A stretch of 64,000 nucleotides of DNA from Desulfamplus magnetovallimortis (GTDB lineage Bacteria; Desulfobacterota; Desulfobacteria; Desulfobacterales; Desulfobacteraceae): the NCBI RefSeq assembly GCF_900170035.1, contig NZ_LT828541.1, positions 475,942-539,941 of the forward strand. Reading direction: 5' to 3'. Positions within the stretch are counted from its first letter, which is position 1, and each line of letters opens with the position of its first letter. The notes beneath the pieces are model-generated. The model ran no database searches, was not told the origin of the DNA, and saw only the letters and a list, made by a program, of their open reading frames with translations. Positions 43,434 through 51,141 of the stretch are shown in pieces. Position numbers and translations under genes: made by a program.

Positions 43434-46331
43434 TTATCCCGACTTTTTTTTGAGTTCTTTCAAGTATGAAATGCTTTCATCTACAGCTGAAAGAAGCAAC
43501 GGCACGGCGGCTTTTAAATTGGGTTCCACTCCCTGATTTTCCATATGCTCAAAATCAATTTTTTGAAGGATGTCGGATAGTGCATAGTGCCAAACCTCCC
43601 CGCCCTTTAAAAATGAGATGGCATGGCCGTCAACCACCAGCGGATTTCCTGTCTTAGATGCCACTTGACCGATGAAGCAGAAACAGAGTTCCTGATCTTT
43701 CAGTTTGTTTGAAATGATAATCGGTGCCTGTTCCCGCTGGATCTCCATCAGTATCCGCTCCTTGATCCATAACAGGGCCGGATGCTGTTCTGTGCAGAGA
43801 AGTTCCTGTGACCAGTAACCGGACATATTTCTGGCGGCTTTGATGGCAAGCATGGCCTGATTGACATCATGGGTCAGTTTGAACTGGTCATTTTCCGGCC
43901 ATGATTCAAGGGGAATGGCGGTTGCTCCGAAGATGGTATCGTTGGGTTCTTCCTGTTTTCCCAGCCGTCTTCTAAGGTCTTTGGGGGCCGTCAGTATCAT
44001 GATGTTTCCCTTTTCCTGAAGCGGCAAAAATCCGGAATCGGGATGTGCTTCAGACAGATATTTGTACCCTTGGAGAAGAAATTCTTTGTCTGAAAAAAGT
44101 CTATAGCGATTTTTTATGAAAGAGTGCGATCTATTTGAACATGCGATATCCGTATCGGTTATGTCTGCATCCGCTTGATCTTGGCTCTCCAGCTCACTTT
44201 CCAGTGATAATGATGCATCCCTCAGCATTTGTTCAAGAAAATCGGACTCAGAAAATCCATCGGGATCATCGGGGGCCGGAGAATCCAATACAGTGACATT
44301 ACCGGATAGAATTCCCTGATCGGCAATATACGCTTCTTCCTCTTTTGCATCGTACAATTTTAAAACGCTTTCACCGGAACGCCTTAATGCATTGATCTCT
44401 TCGACTTTATCGATCAAGCGTTCAAATATGGCCCTGTCCCCTTTGAGCATTCCCTGCTCCGTATCAACCATCAGGTATCTCAATATCGGGGATTGATCCT
44501 GTCCCAGCCGGTCGATTCTGCCGTTTCTCTGGATCAAGGTGATAATGGACCAGGGCAAGTCAAAATGGATAATATGATGACACTCATGGTGAAGGTTGAT
44601 TCCTTCTGATGCCACATCCGTTGCGATCAGCATGCGTATGGGCGCGGAACCGGTTGCAAAGGCCTCTACCGTATCCATCAAATGGGTATCGGGTGTACCG
44701 CCATGGATGATGGATACGGCCTGTTTTGTCTGATTTTCAAATTTTTCGCTGTATTTCAGTTTGAAATCAGCAGCAATGGCGGATGCCAGCACCTCCTGGG
44801 TTTTTCTGTACTCCGTGAATATCAGGATTCTGGGACTCTCATTTTTTCCATTCCACCCGATTTCCTTGAGTTGTTGTTTCAAAAGAGCATATCGGGAGGA
44901 ACTTTGTAACGTCAGTCCGGTTAAGCTGTTTGCAATGGTTTCAAGTTGTTCATATTCATATGAGTCGATATTGATGACTTCTTGATCACACGCTGTTACA
45001 CCTAATGCTGTTTCACCTGACGCTGTTACACCTAACGATGTTTCATCTGACTCTGTTATACTTGATGATGTTTTGTCTGAGGTTGTATTAACTGACGCGG
45101 TTTCACCTGAAAGATTTTCGATTCTCTTTTCAACGGTTTTCAGACATGCTTCCGGGCTGGATAAAAACAGTTTATATAAACCATAGAGCAGTAGATGGTT
45201 TTGACGTTTTTTATTGTCTGACGCATGCCGATCCTTAAGCAAAGCCCCCCTTAAATCGGCCAGTTCTTTGAAAACAATCTCTTCATCAGGTGTTGCCCGG
45301 ATGGACGTACTCAATGTGGGGATGACCTTTCGGGGGGCGAGCATCTCTTCACCGGCATCCTGCCTGATATCTTCTTTGAAACGCATTAAAAAGAAATTCT
45401 TGATGTCGTCACTGTCATATTCTTTAAAGGCAGGGTCCGGTATCGCCGAAGGATCAAGAAGTGAAATAAGACGGCCGAAGGTCTCTTTTTTTCCGTTATG
45501 CGGCGTTGCGGTGGTTAAGAGCATACTGTCTGTCCTACGGGACAACAGACGTGCCAGACGATAACTCTGGTGCCTTTCCGGGACACTTGCACCGGCCACA
45601 TTGTGCGCTTCATCGATAATGACCACATCCCAGTGGGTGTGTTTGAGAAAATGCTCATATCTTGCAACGTTCTTCAGTGTGTCAATGCTGATAATCAACC
45701 GTTGATAGACTTCAAACGGGTTTTTGTTTGCCGGGATTTTGAGCCGCATTTTGGCAATGCCTACAGAGTCCAGCCGGACAATGGGGATATTGAAACGGTT
45801 CCACAACTCGGATTGAAACTGAGTCAGCATCGATTTTTTGGCCAATACCAATATCCTGTCCGCCCGTCCCCTGCGAATCAGCTCCGTCAATATCATGCCC
45901 ACCTGGATGGTTTTCCCCAATCCAACGGCATCGGCCAGCAACAATCTGGGTCTCAGCTGCTTCAAAGCATGTTTGACAGCTGACAATTGAAAGTCCATTG
46001 GCTTGAAGACACCTAAGTTTGCCAAATCCGGTTCCAGTCCCGTTGCCGGCATCTGTCGAAGCTGGGCACCGATGAAAAGCTTGGAAAGTTTATACCCATT
46101 TGAATTGTCAGCAACGAGCTGGGTGCTTTTGGGATCAGCCGGTATGATGGTATCAAGCTGAGTCAAAAAGATACTCTGGTGACCTCGAACGAGATCATCA
46201 ATCCCGACACAATGCACTGCAAAGTCGGAAACTGATATTTTCTTCAAGGCTTCCACACGGGTGACCAACCATTCCGCATCCCGGCAGATCACTCTGCTGC
46301 CCGGGGTAACAGGGGGCGTGTTAACATTCAT
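43434..46331 (-). CDS. SNF2-like helicase (DrmD-like)
   Basis: The 965-residue protein has Walker A DAVGLGKTIQVGMIL near residue 131, Walker B VVIIDEAHNVAG near 235, TTATPHNGKKETFGRL, and the C-lobe motifs LIATDVASEGINLHHECHHI and LIQRNGRIDRLGQDQ. Order and spacing match SNF2/RapA-like helicases such as DrmD of class 1 DISARM. A Thr/Ser-rich linker (four 30-bp repeats at 44991-45110) separates the two lobes. I chose ATG 46331 because GGAGG is 6 bases upstream and the gene starts inside the end of the YkvA-like gene; this suggests coupled translation. The next gene downstream is 4 bases away. Confidence 0.88.
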   Translation of the reverse strand: MNVNTPPVTPGSRVICRDAEWLVTRVEALKKISVSDFAVHCVGIDDLVRGHQSIFLTQLDTIIPADPKSTQLVADNSNGYKLSKLFIGAQLRQMPATGLEPDLANLGVFKPMDFQLSAVKHALKQLRPRLLLADAVGLGKTIQVGMILTELIRRGRADRILVLAKKSMLTQFQSELWNRFNIPIVRLDSVGIAKMRLKIPANKNPFEVYQRLIISIDTLKNVARYEHFLKHTHWDVVIIDEAHNVAGASVPERHQSYRLARLLSRRTDSMLLTTATPHNGKKETFGRLISLLDPSAIPDPAFKEYDSDDIKNFFLMRFKEDIRQDAGEEMLAPRKVIPTLSTSIRATPDEEIVFKELADLRGALLKDRHASDNKKRQNHLLLYGLYKLFLSSPEACLKTVEKRIENLSGETASVNTTSDKTSSSITESDETSLGVTASGETALGVTACDQEVINIDSYEYEQLETIANSLTGLTLQSSSRYALLKQQLKEIGWNGKNESPRILIFTEYRKTQEVLASAIAADFKLKYSEKFENQTKQAVSIIHGGTPDTHLMDTVEAFATGSAPIRMLIATDVASEGINLHHECHHIIHFDLPWSIITLIQRNGRIDRLGQDQSPILRYLMVDTEQGMLKGDRAIFERLIDKVEEINALRRSGESVLKLYDAKEEEAYIADQGILSGNVTVLDSPAPDDPDGFSESDFLEQMLRDASLSLESELESQDQADADITDTDIACSNRSHSFIKNRYRLFSDKEFLLQGYKYLSEAHPDSGFLPLQEKGNIMILTAPKDLRRRLGKQEEPNDTIFGATAIPLESWPENDQFKLTHDVNQAMLAIKAARNMSGYWSQELLCTEQHPALLWIKERILMEIQREQAPIIISNKLKDQELCFCFIGQVASKTGNPLVVDGHAISFLKGGEVWHYALSDILQKIDFEHMENQGVEPNLKAAVPLLLSAVDESISYLKELKKKSG
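44991..45110 (-). repeat. four 30-bp tandem repeats in the SNF2 gene
   Basis: Units start at 44991, 45021, 45051 and 45081 and encode 10-residue units of the type SDETSLGVTA. They have diverged most toward 45110. They lie between the helicase lobes. Confidence 0.85.
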
Positions 46332-46728
46332 CATAGTCCTCCGGGTCAATGCACAAATCCGCTCTGTCAGCCAGTTTCAAACATGCATTTAAAACTGCTG
46401 CATCATCGTCAAAGCCGGTTGGAGACAGGAAGTCATCATCCTCATCAGCGGTTTCGATAAAATATTGAATCATGCCTTTACACCATGGTTTTGCCATTTC
46501 AGGAATATTGCGCCAATCAGCGTGTATGGCATGAATTGATGAGACGATGGCACAAGCAAGGTTTACATTCACCATGGGGTTTTCTTTATGTGCGGATTTA
46601 ATTTTATCAAAATACAAATCTGTTTTATCTGTTAGTTCATCAATCGAAAAAGCACTCGCATTTTTTGAGCATTTTATCAAAATATCGAACTCTTTACGCA
46701 TCAGACCAGTTGGAAATAGCTCGGGCAT
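46321..46728 (-). CDS. YkvA-like (DUF1232-like) small protein, first gene of the defence operon
   Basis: From ATG 46728 (AGGA 7 bases upstream) the product has 135 residues; the longer frame from 46779 has no ribosome-binding site. The C-terminal part, GMIQYFIETADEDDDFLSPT then GFDDDAAVLNACLKLA, fits the YkvA/DUF1232 pattern (a Y-F-hydrophobic helix, D-D-x-P-like turn, then D-D-A-x-V). The stop overlaps the start of the SNF2 gene. YkvA proteins are of unknown function but recur beside SNF2 helicases in defence islands. It probably acts with the helicase. Confidence 0.6.
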   Translation of the reverse strand: MPELFPTGLMRKEFDILIKCSKNASAFSIDELTDKTDLYFDKIKSAHKENPMVNVNLACAIVSSIHAIHADWRNIPEMAKPWCKGMIQYFIETADEDDDFLSPTGFDDDAAVLNACLKLADRADLCIDPEDYDEC

Positions 46729-47232
46729 AAAATATTCCTTGTAAACCGTCATGGCCGGAGTCCGACCACCCTCAATCATGGAAATAATGTATCTATTCCC
46801 ACGGTAAAAATAGGCACCCTTAATATGACTCCAAAAGTACTTTACTTTTTTTGTAAGATATTACCGACACTAAGACTTTTCTCTCCGGAAAGTGTAACCC
46901 AGGAAATGAAGCATGCCTAAGAATAGATGAAATACAATTAAATTAACAATACTATTTTATATCTTATTCAAAAGGCTTTGCATAGGTTTAGTGAAAAAGG
47001 CAGGATTATCTATCCTGAACATCCTTTTGATCCTGGTTATCCTGATTCAGACAAATGCAATAACTGCTGGGAAAGCAATAAGGTGTCGATTTTTAGTTTA
47101 TATGGTATTAGAAATGAGTATGACTCTTGAGTATAGAATACCCACTTTACACTTTCCAGAGAATCAGCCCCATTTTTTGGGTGTATTTTTCCGAAAAGTT
47201 TAAAGTACTTTGATGTTTGTATGAAAGATGCC
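46729..47232. repeat. repeat-packed intergenic region at the border of the defence operon
   Basis: It holds a reversed family 2 fragment (about 46815-46900, including AAAAGTACTTTACTTTTTTT), a reversed family 1 copy at 46982-47094 (AGGATTATCTATCCTGAACA, then AAGGTGTCGATTTTTA) and a family 2 copy at 47146-47232 ending exactly at the PqiA-like stop. The promoter of the defence operon must lie in 46730-46990, but no clear hexamers were found. No gene was seen. Confidence 0.65.
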
Positions 47233-47814
47233 TTACGCCTTATTGCTCAATTTTACCACCTTGTTTGTAATAAACATGATAAGGAGAACAGAAGCTCCAA
47301 AAATGTAGAGTCCGGCATGTACCTTGATTGTGGCAATGGCTTTCAGCTTTACTGTAACAATAAGGACTGCCACCACCATAACATCCAGCATTGCCCAGCG
47401 ACCATATTCATGCATAAGACCAAGGTAGCGCTGTAAGGATTTATCGAAGTCACTATTTATTTTGTCGGAGTCACTATTTATTTTATCGAAGTCACTATTT
47501 ATTTTGTCGGAGTTACTCTTTATTTTGTGGGAGGCACTATTTATTTTACTGGAGGCGTTCTTTATATTGAAAAGAATTTTGAAGAGAAAAGCAATCTTTA
47601 TAACAGGCAGCACAACACTGAAAACTGTCACAATAACAAAAAGTATAATCTGACCGTTTCTAAGGAGTTCATAGACTCCGGAAAGTACCGAAAAAGAGCT
47701 TCTGATATATAAAAATTTTGACATTGTGATCATGGGAGAGACAAGTCCCACAGTTAGCAGCAGAGTTGCAAAGGTCAGGAGAAAGATCAGAAACTGGTAT
47801 TGTTTTTTTAACAT
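47233..47814 (-). CDS. PqiA-like membrane protein with a repeat-encoded loop
   Basis: From ATG 47814 (AAGAG 6 bases upstream; an earlier frame at 47844 overlaps the racemase gene) the protein has about 193 residues. It contains four hydrophobic segments with the PqiA pattern (LLLTVGLVSPMITMSKFLYI, FSVLSGVYELLRNGQIILFV, VVLPVIKIAFLFKILF, YGRWAMLDVMVVAVLIV). The family (paraquat-inducible protein A) works with MCE-type lipid transport at the inner membrane. The cytoplasmic loop between segments 2 and 3 is filled by six 7-residue repeats (KINSDFD type) from a 21-bp tandem array. It sits directly behind the racemase gene. Confidence 0.8.
   Translation of the reverse strand: MLKKQYQFLIFLLTFATLLLTVGLVSPMITMSKFLYIRSSFSVLSGVYELLRNGQIILFVIVTVFSVVLPVIKIAFLFKILFNIKNASSKINSASHKIKSNSDKINSDFDKINSDSDKINSDFDKSLQRYLGLMHEYGRWAMLDVMVVAVLIVTVKLKAIATIKVHAGLYIFGASVLLIMFITNKVVKLSNKA
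47441..47566 (-). repeat. six 21-bp tandem repeats in the PqiA-like gene
   Basis: The mark CACTATTTA recurs at 47451, 47472, 47493, 47514 (TACTCTTTA), 47535 and, more diverged, 47556, exactly 21 bases apart. They encode seven-residue units such as SDFDKIN. Confidence 0.9.
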
Positions 47815-47833
47815 CACAAGCTCTTTTTGTTGA

Positions 47834-48826
47834 CTATGATACAACGGATAAAGAAAAACCCTCCTGAAAAGGGTCTCTTGCCTGCATTACAAAATTATGA
47901 AAACCGGTGATAAATGCTTCACCTTCAATTTCAGGAAGTATTGCGGGTTTGGCTCCAACCATTGTCTCTCCAAGAATTTTTCCGGTAAATTGGGTGCCAA
48001 GGATGCTCATATAAGGATAGGGTTCCATCATGCCAAGCTTCCCCTTTGAGTATAGCCATGCCATTTTGGCACAGGTGCCTGTACCGCAGGGGGATCTGTC
48101 AATCTGACCACTTCCAAACACCACCATATTTTTTGCAGGAGAGCCGTTCTGATAGAGTTCTGTAAGGGCTACCTGAGAGACTTCTCCTGTACCTGGATGA
48201 ACCACCTTAATTGCATCATTGACCTTTTCCCTGATTTCAAGGGCTTTTCTTTTAAGATAATCAACGTTGTCGAGGATTAATTCAACTCCCAGATCCTTTG
48301 TGTTGACAAGAGCAAAAAAATTACCACCGTATGATATGTCCACTTTCAGTGACCCCAGGCCGGAAAGTTCAATGGATACACTGTCATAGAAAAAAGCAGG
48401 TACATTGCATATTCTTACCTTTGCTGCCATACCATTTTCAATGGTAACATTTGCAGTTATCCTGCCTGCCGGAGTGTCAATAAGCACTTTATCAGCAAGT
48501 GGAATCATTCCAGTATTCAAAAGAACAACCACTGCTGCAATTGAACCATGCCCGCACATGTCCAGATAGCCTTTGGAATCCATAAAAATCACACCTGCAT
48601 CTGCATCTTCAGTTGCAGGAGCTGTTATAACAGCACCAAACATGTCTTGGTGTCCCCTTGGCTCAAGCATCAGCATTTTTCTGACTTTGTCCATTTTCTG
48701 CTGCATCCACTTTTTCTTTTCCATCATTATTTTGCCAGGAATATGTGGAATACCCCCTGTAATAATACGTGTTGGCTCGCCGGCCGTGTGGCAGTCAACT
48801 GTGGTTATCATCTTTTCAATGTGCAA
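47834..48826 (-). CDS. proline racemase / hydroxyproline epimerase family protein
   Basis: The 330-residue protein starts at TTG 48826, supported by AGGAGG 5 bases upstream. It has the first catalytic Cys in YLDMCGHGSIAAVV and the second in DRSPCGTGTCAKMA, so both acid-base Cys residues of a true racemase/epimerase are present; dehydratase members have Thr at the second site. The N-terminal segment TVDCHTAGEPTRII is typical. It interconverts L- and D-proline or epimerises 4-hydroxyproline at C2; which of these cannot be told by eye. A 30-bp motif identical to one upstream of the set 2 molybdoenzyme lies 75 bases before the start. Confidence 0.88.
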   Translation of the reverse strand: MHIEKMITTVDCHTAGEPTRIITGGIPHIPGKIMMEKKKWMQQKMDKVRKMLMLEPRGHQDMFGAVITAPATEDADAGVIFMDSKGYLDMCGHGSIAAVVVLLNTGMIPLADKVLIDTPAGRITANVTIENGMAAKVRICNVPAFFYDSVSIELSGLGSLKVDISYGGNFFALVNTKDLGVELILDNVDYLKRKALEIREKVNDAIKVVHPGTGEVSQVALTELYQNGSPAKNMVVFGSGQIDRSPCGTGTCAKMAWLYSKGKLGMMEPYPYMSILGTQFTGKILGETMVGAKPAILPEIEGEAFITGFHNFVMQARDPFQEGFSLSVVS

Positions 48827-48900
48827 TTGAGCCTCCTAAAAAAACATTTTTATAAAAGTCTCCGCAAGTAGCTGTTTTTATAATGATTGTCATTTTTTAC

Positions 48901-48930
48901 ATTGTGGCGGTCATCAGCCATGTACGTTAT
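48901..48930. promoter_or_regulatory. 30-bp motif shared with the set 2 molybdoenzyme promoter region
   Basis: Exact reverse complement of 24946-24975; it reads ATTGTGGCGGTCATCAGCCA on the plus strand, then TGTACGTTAT. Orientation relative to the gene is opposite to the other copy, while distance to the start is the same within one base. Confidence 0.45.
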
Positions 48931-48948
48931 ATTGAAATTGATACGCAA

Positions 48949-49419
48949 TCATGCTTCGTTTATCAAAACAACCCCAGGACACTCCTCAACCAAAAGGGAA
49001 ATCCGGTTGTCAGTTACATTATCTATACTGTAATGAGCCCAGAAAGGAAAACTGCGGCATTGGGCAGGGCGAGCCTTGTATATTGAGCATTTTTGATTAT
49101 TATCAAGAAAGAGACATCTGAACTCCTTGCCGTCAAACTGCTCTCTTATCAACAGGCGATTATCCCTTTTTTCAAAAAAATTTTGCATGGCATCAATGGG
49201 GTTGAGATTCAAAAGGCTTGAAATATTGATCATCTCCTCTCTATTTATCCATATATTGCCGGATTTACCTCTGCAGCACAGAGCATGACAATCCCTGCAT
49301 GCTTCAGAATTAAAGTAAAAGGAAAAGCCTTTAGAAGAGATGATTCTGGAAGAGGATTCTTTTTTGGAAGTATTGCAAATGGCCATATTACAAAAGATCC
49401 GAAGGTATGCAAACTGCAT
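48949..49419 (-). CDS. YkgJ family cysteine-cluster protein
   Basis: The 156-residue protein has the YkgJ pattern CRDCHALCC, then later FRCLFLDNNQKCSIYKARPA, QCRSFPFW. These cysteines bind a metal (zinc or Fe-S has been proposed for the family). The ATG shares one base with the stop of the upstream YqaA-like gene, so it is translationally coupled. Alternative start MAICNTSKK at 49386. The role is unknown; members are common in Proteobacteria and Desulfobacterota. Confidence 0.85.
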   Translation of the reverse strand: MQFAYLRIFCNMAICNTSKKESSSRIISSKGFSFYFNSEACRDCHALCCRGKSGNIWINREEMINISSLLNLNPIDAMQNFFEKRDNRLLIREQFDGKEFRCLFLDNNQKCSIYKARPAQCRSFPFWAHYSIDNVTDNRISLLVEECPGVVLINEA

Positions 49420-50000
49420 CAGAAAAACAATTTTACGGCAACAAATCCTGCAACAAGGATCACGGTGAAAACTGTAGCAAGAGCATTAAAATATTTTTCT
49501 ACATAATCACGAATCCCTACTCCAAAAAAATAGATCAAAGCTGCAACAAGAACAAATCTCAATGTTCGTGAGCAGGCAGAAGATATTACAAAAACGAGGA
49601 AATTCACCTTAAAAATACCGGCAGATATTGTAAAAAGCTTGTATGGTATGGGAGTAAATCCTGCTATGGCTACTGCCCAGGCATCCCACTGCCTGAAAAG
49701 CTCTCCTATGTAGTCCACCCTGTCTGTCAATCCATACAGGGCAAAAATTTTATCCCCTGCAATTCCCATGAACTGCCAGCCTATGACATATCCTGCTATA
49801 CCTCCGAGAACTGAACCTGCGCTGCAAATAAGGGCAAAACGAAATGATCGGGAAGGTGCTCCCACACAAAGAGGGATTAAAAGCACATCAGGGGGGATAG
49901 GGAAGAATGAAGATTCACAAAAAGATAGCCAGAAAAGCGCCATGGCTCCTCCTGGCCTTTGGGACCAGCTTAACACCCAGTCATAGGTTTTTCTCATCAT
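49419..50000 (-). CDS. YqaA/DedA family membrane protein
   Basis: The 193-residue protein (start MMRKTYDWV; a TTG at 50018 is possible) has the SNARE-associated/DedA-type signature: FCESSFFPIPPDVLLIPLCV, then GSVLGGIAGYVIGWQFMG, and GFTPIPYKLFTISAGIFKVN. It has four or five membrane segments. DedA-superfamily proteins act in lipid (undecaprenyl phosphate or phospholipid) flipping; YqaA members are less studied. It is the first gene of a pair with the YkgJ-like gene. Confidence 0.85.
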   Translation of the reverse strand: MMRKTYDWVLSWSQRPGGAMALFWLSFCESSFFPIPPDVLLIPLCVGAPSRSFRFALICSAGSVLGGIAGYVIGWQFMGIAGDKIFALYGLTDRVDYIGELFRQWDAWAVAIAGFTPIPYKLFTISAGIFKVNFLVFVISSACSRTLRFVLVAALIYFFGVGIRDYVEKYFNALATVFTVILVAGFVAVKLFF

Positions 50001-50047
50001 AATACATTGTTCTTTCAAGGTTGCATTGTCGGATAGTTTAATACTAA

Positions 50048-50146
50048 GGAATTGATTTTTAATAACTTGCCCATTTACTTAACGCCCTAAACTCCTCTCC
50101 ATTACTGGAGAGGGGGAGCTTGGGTAAGTTAATTAAACCCTGTTAC
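50048..50146 (+). repeat. family 3 repeat, 99-bp degenerate copy
   Basis: Starts GGAATTGATTTTTAATAACT then TGCCCA, centre CTCTCCATTACTGGAGAG, ends TGGGTAAGTTAATTAAACCC. Length equals the other two copies. Confidence 0.7.
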
Positions 50147-50147
50147 T

Positions 50148-50245
50148 AAACATCGACATCTAAGTGTTTTTTTAAGAACTTATTGAATTTGTCTGAATCA
50201 GGATAACCAGGATGGATAGGATATTCAGGATAGATATAGACTTCC
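50148..50245 (+). repeat. family 1 repeat, 3'-truncated copy
   Basis: Begins AAACATCGACATCTAAGTG, then GAATTTGTCTGAATCAGGAT and TATTCAGGATAGATA. It directly follows the family 3 copy, so repeat elements are stacked in this 322-base gap, which has no gene. Confidence 0.7.
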
Positions 50246-50340
50246 AGAAAAATATTTTTTAATCTCAACTTTGAAGGGCAACCACATAGGGTTGCCCCTA
50301 CATTGTGCTTGCCAATTCAATTATCTGGAATACAATAGCA

Positions 50341-51012
50341 CTACTGATCTTTCTCTTCTTCTTTCCATCCATGCCTGCCAATAAGTTTTACAAATCGACA
50401 TCCGCCCATACTTGTGGTGAAAATACCAGTTTTTCTTTTTTCAACAAGTAGAAGCTCCTGAATAAGATGTCCCCCCACAGGCATTATAAGGCGTCCACCC
50501 ACTGTAAGCTGATCAATTAGGGGTTGTGGTATTTTTTCTCCGCCTGCTGTCACAATAACAGCATCAAAAGGGCTTTCTGATACCCATCCCTGGGTGCCGT
50601 CTCCATATCTGGTAACGATATTATGATATTTAAGGTTGTCAAATAGTTTACGTGTTCTTAGAAACAGATTATTGTTTCTCTCTATTGTATAGACCCTGAA
50701 CACAATCTGGGAGAGTATGGCAGCCTGATACCCTGAGCCTGTACCAATTTCCAGGACACGCTCCCCACCCTTAAGATTCAGAGCCTGTGTCATCTCTGCT
50801 ATAATATATGGCTGGGAGATGGTCTGACCCTCACCAATGGGAAGAGGGTGATCACCATAGGCATTGTCAATAAGGGCTTCGCTAACAAAAAGATGCCTTG
50901 GAATGGTTCGCATGGCATCTATGGTTGCAGGATCTGTGATGCCCCTTGCAACAATCTGCTGATCAACCATATTATTGCGCCATCTGTCATATTTTATGGA
51001 ATCAATATTCAT
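50341..51012 (-). CDS. pcm: protein-L-isoaspartate O-methyltransferase
   Basis: The 223-residue protein has all PCMT motifs: MVDQQIVARGITDPATIDAM, RHLFVSEALIDNAYGDHPLP, IGEGQTISQPYIIAEM, SAM motif LEIGTGSGYQAAILSQI, and DAVIVTAGGEKIPQPLIDQL. It repairs isoaspartyl residues by methylation in the cytoplasm. Length is usual. It is divergent from the potassium-channel gene, with a family 2 fragment between them. Confidence 0.95.
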   Translation of the reverse strand: MNIDSIKYDRWRNNMVDQQIVARGITDPATIDAMRTIPRHLFVSEALIDNAYGDHPLPIGEGQTISQPYIIAEMTQALNLKGGERVLEIGTGSGYQAAILSQIVFRVYTIERNNNLFLRTRKLFDNLKYHNIVTRYGDGTQGWVSESPFDAVIVTAGGEKIPQPLIDQLTVGGRLIMPVGGHLIQELLLVEKRKTGIFTTSMGGCRFVKLIGRHGWKEEEKDQ

Positions 51013-51046
51013 GTTTACCTATTATCAGCAGAAGCCTTTTCCGTCA

Positions 51047-51090
51047 AGAAAAGTGTAAAGTACTTTTGGGGTCATATGAAGGATGGGCAT
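51047..51090 (+). repeat. family 2 repeat fragment
   Basis: AAAAGTGTAAAGTACTTTTG then GGGTCATATGAAGGATGGG, the right part of the element at 4467. It lies in the divergent pcm/potassium-channel promoter region. Confidence 0.6.
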
Positions 51091-51141
51091 AGATATTACT
51101 ATTTTCTTGATTTTTAATTATAGTGAGGTTAATAAAATTCC

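Noticed and set aside
44991..45110. Possible CRISPR-like or regulatory repeat array
   Set aside because: Contiguous 30-bp units inside an open helicase frame; no spacers.
47441..47566. Possible CRISPR array (evenly spaced repeats)
   Set aside because: The 21-bp units are contiguous with no unique spacers and are translated in frame in the PqiA-like gene.
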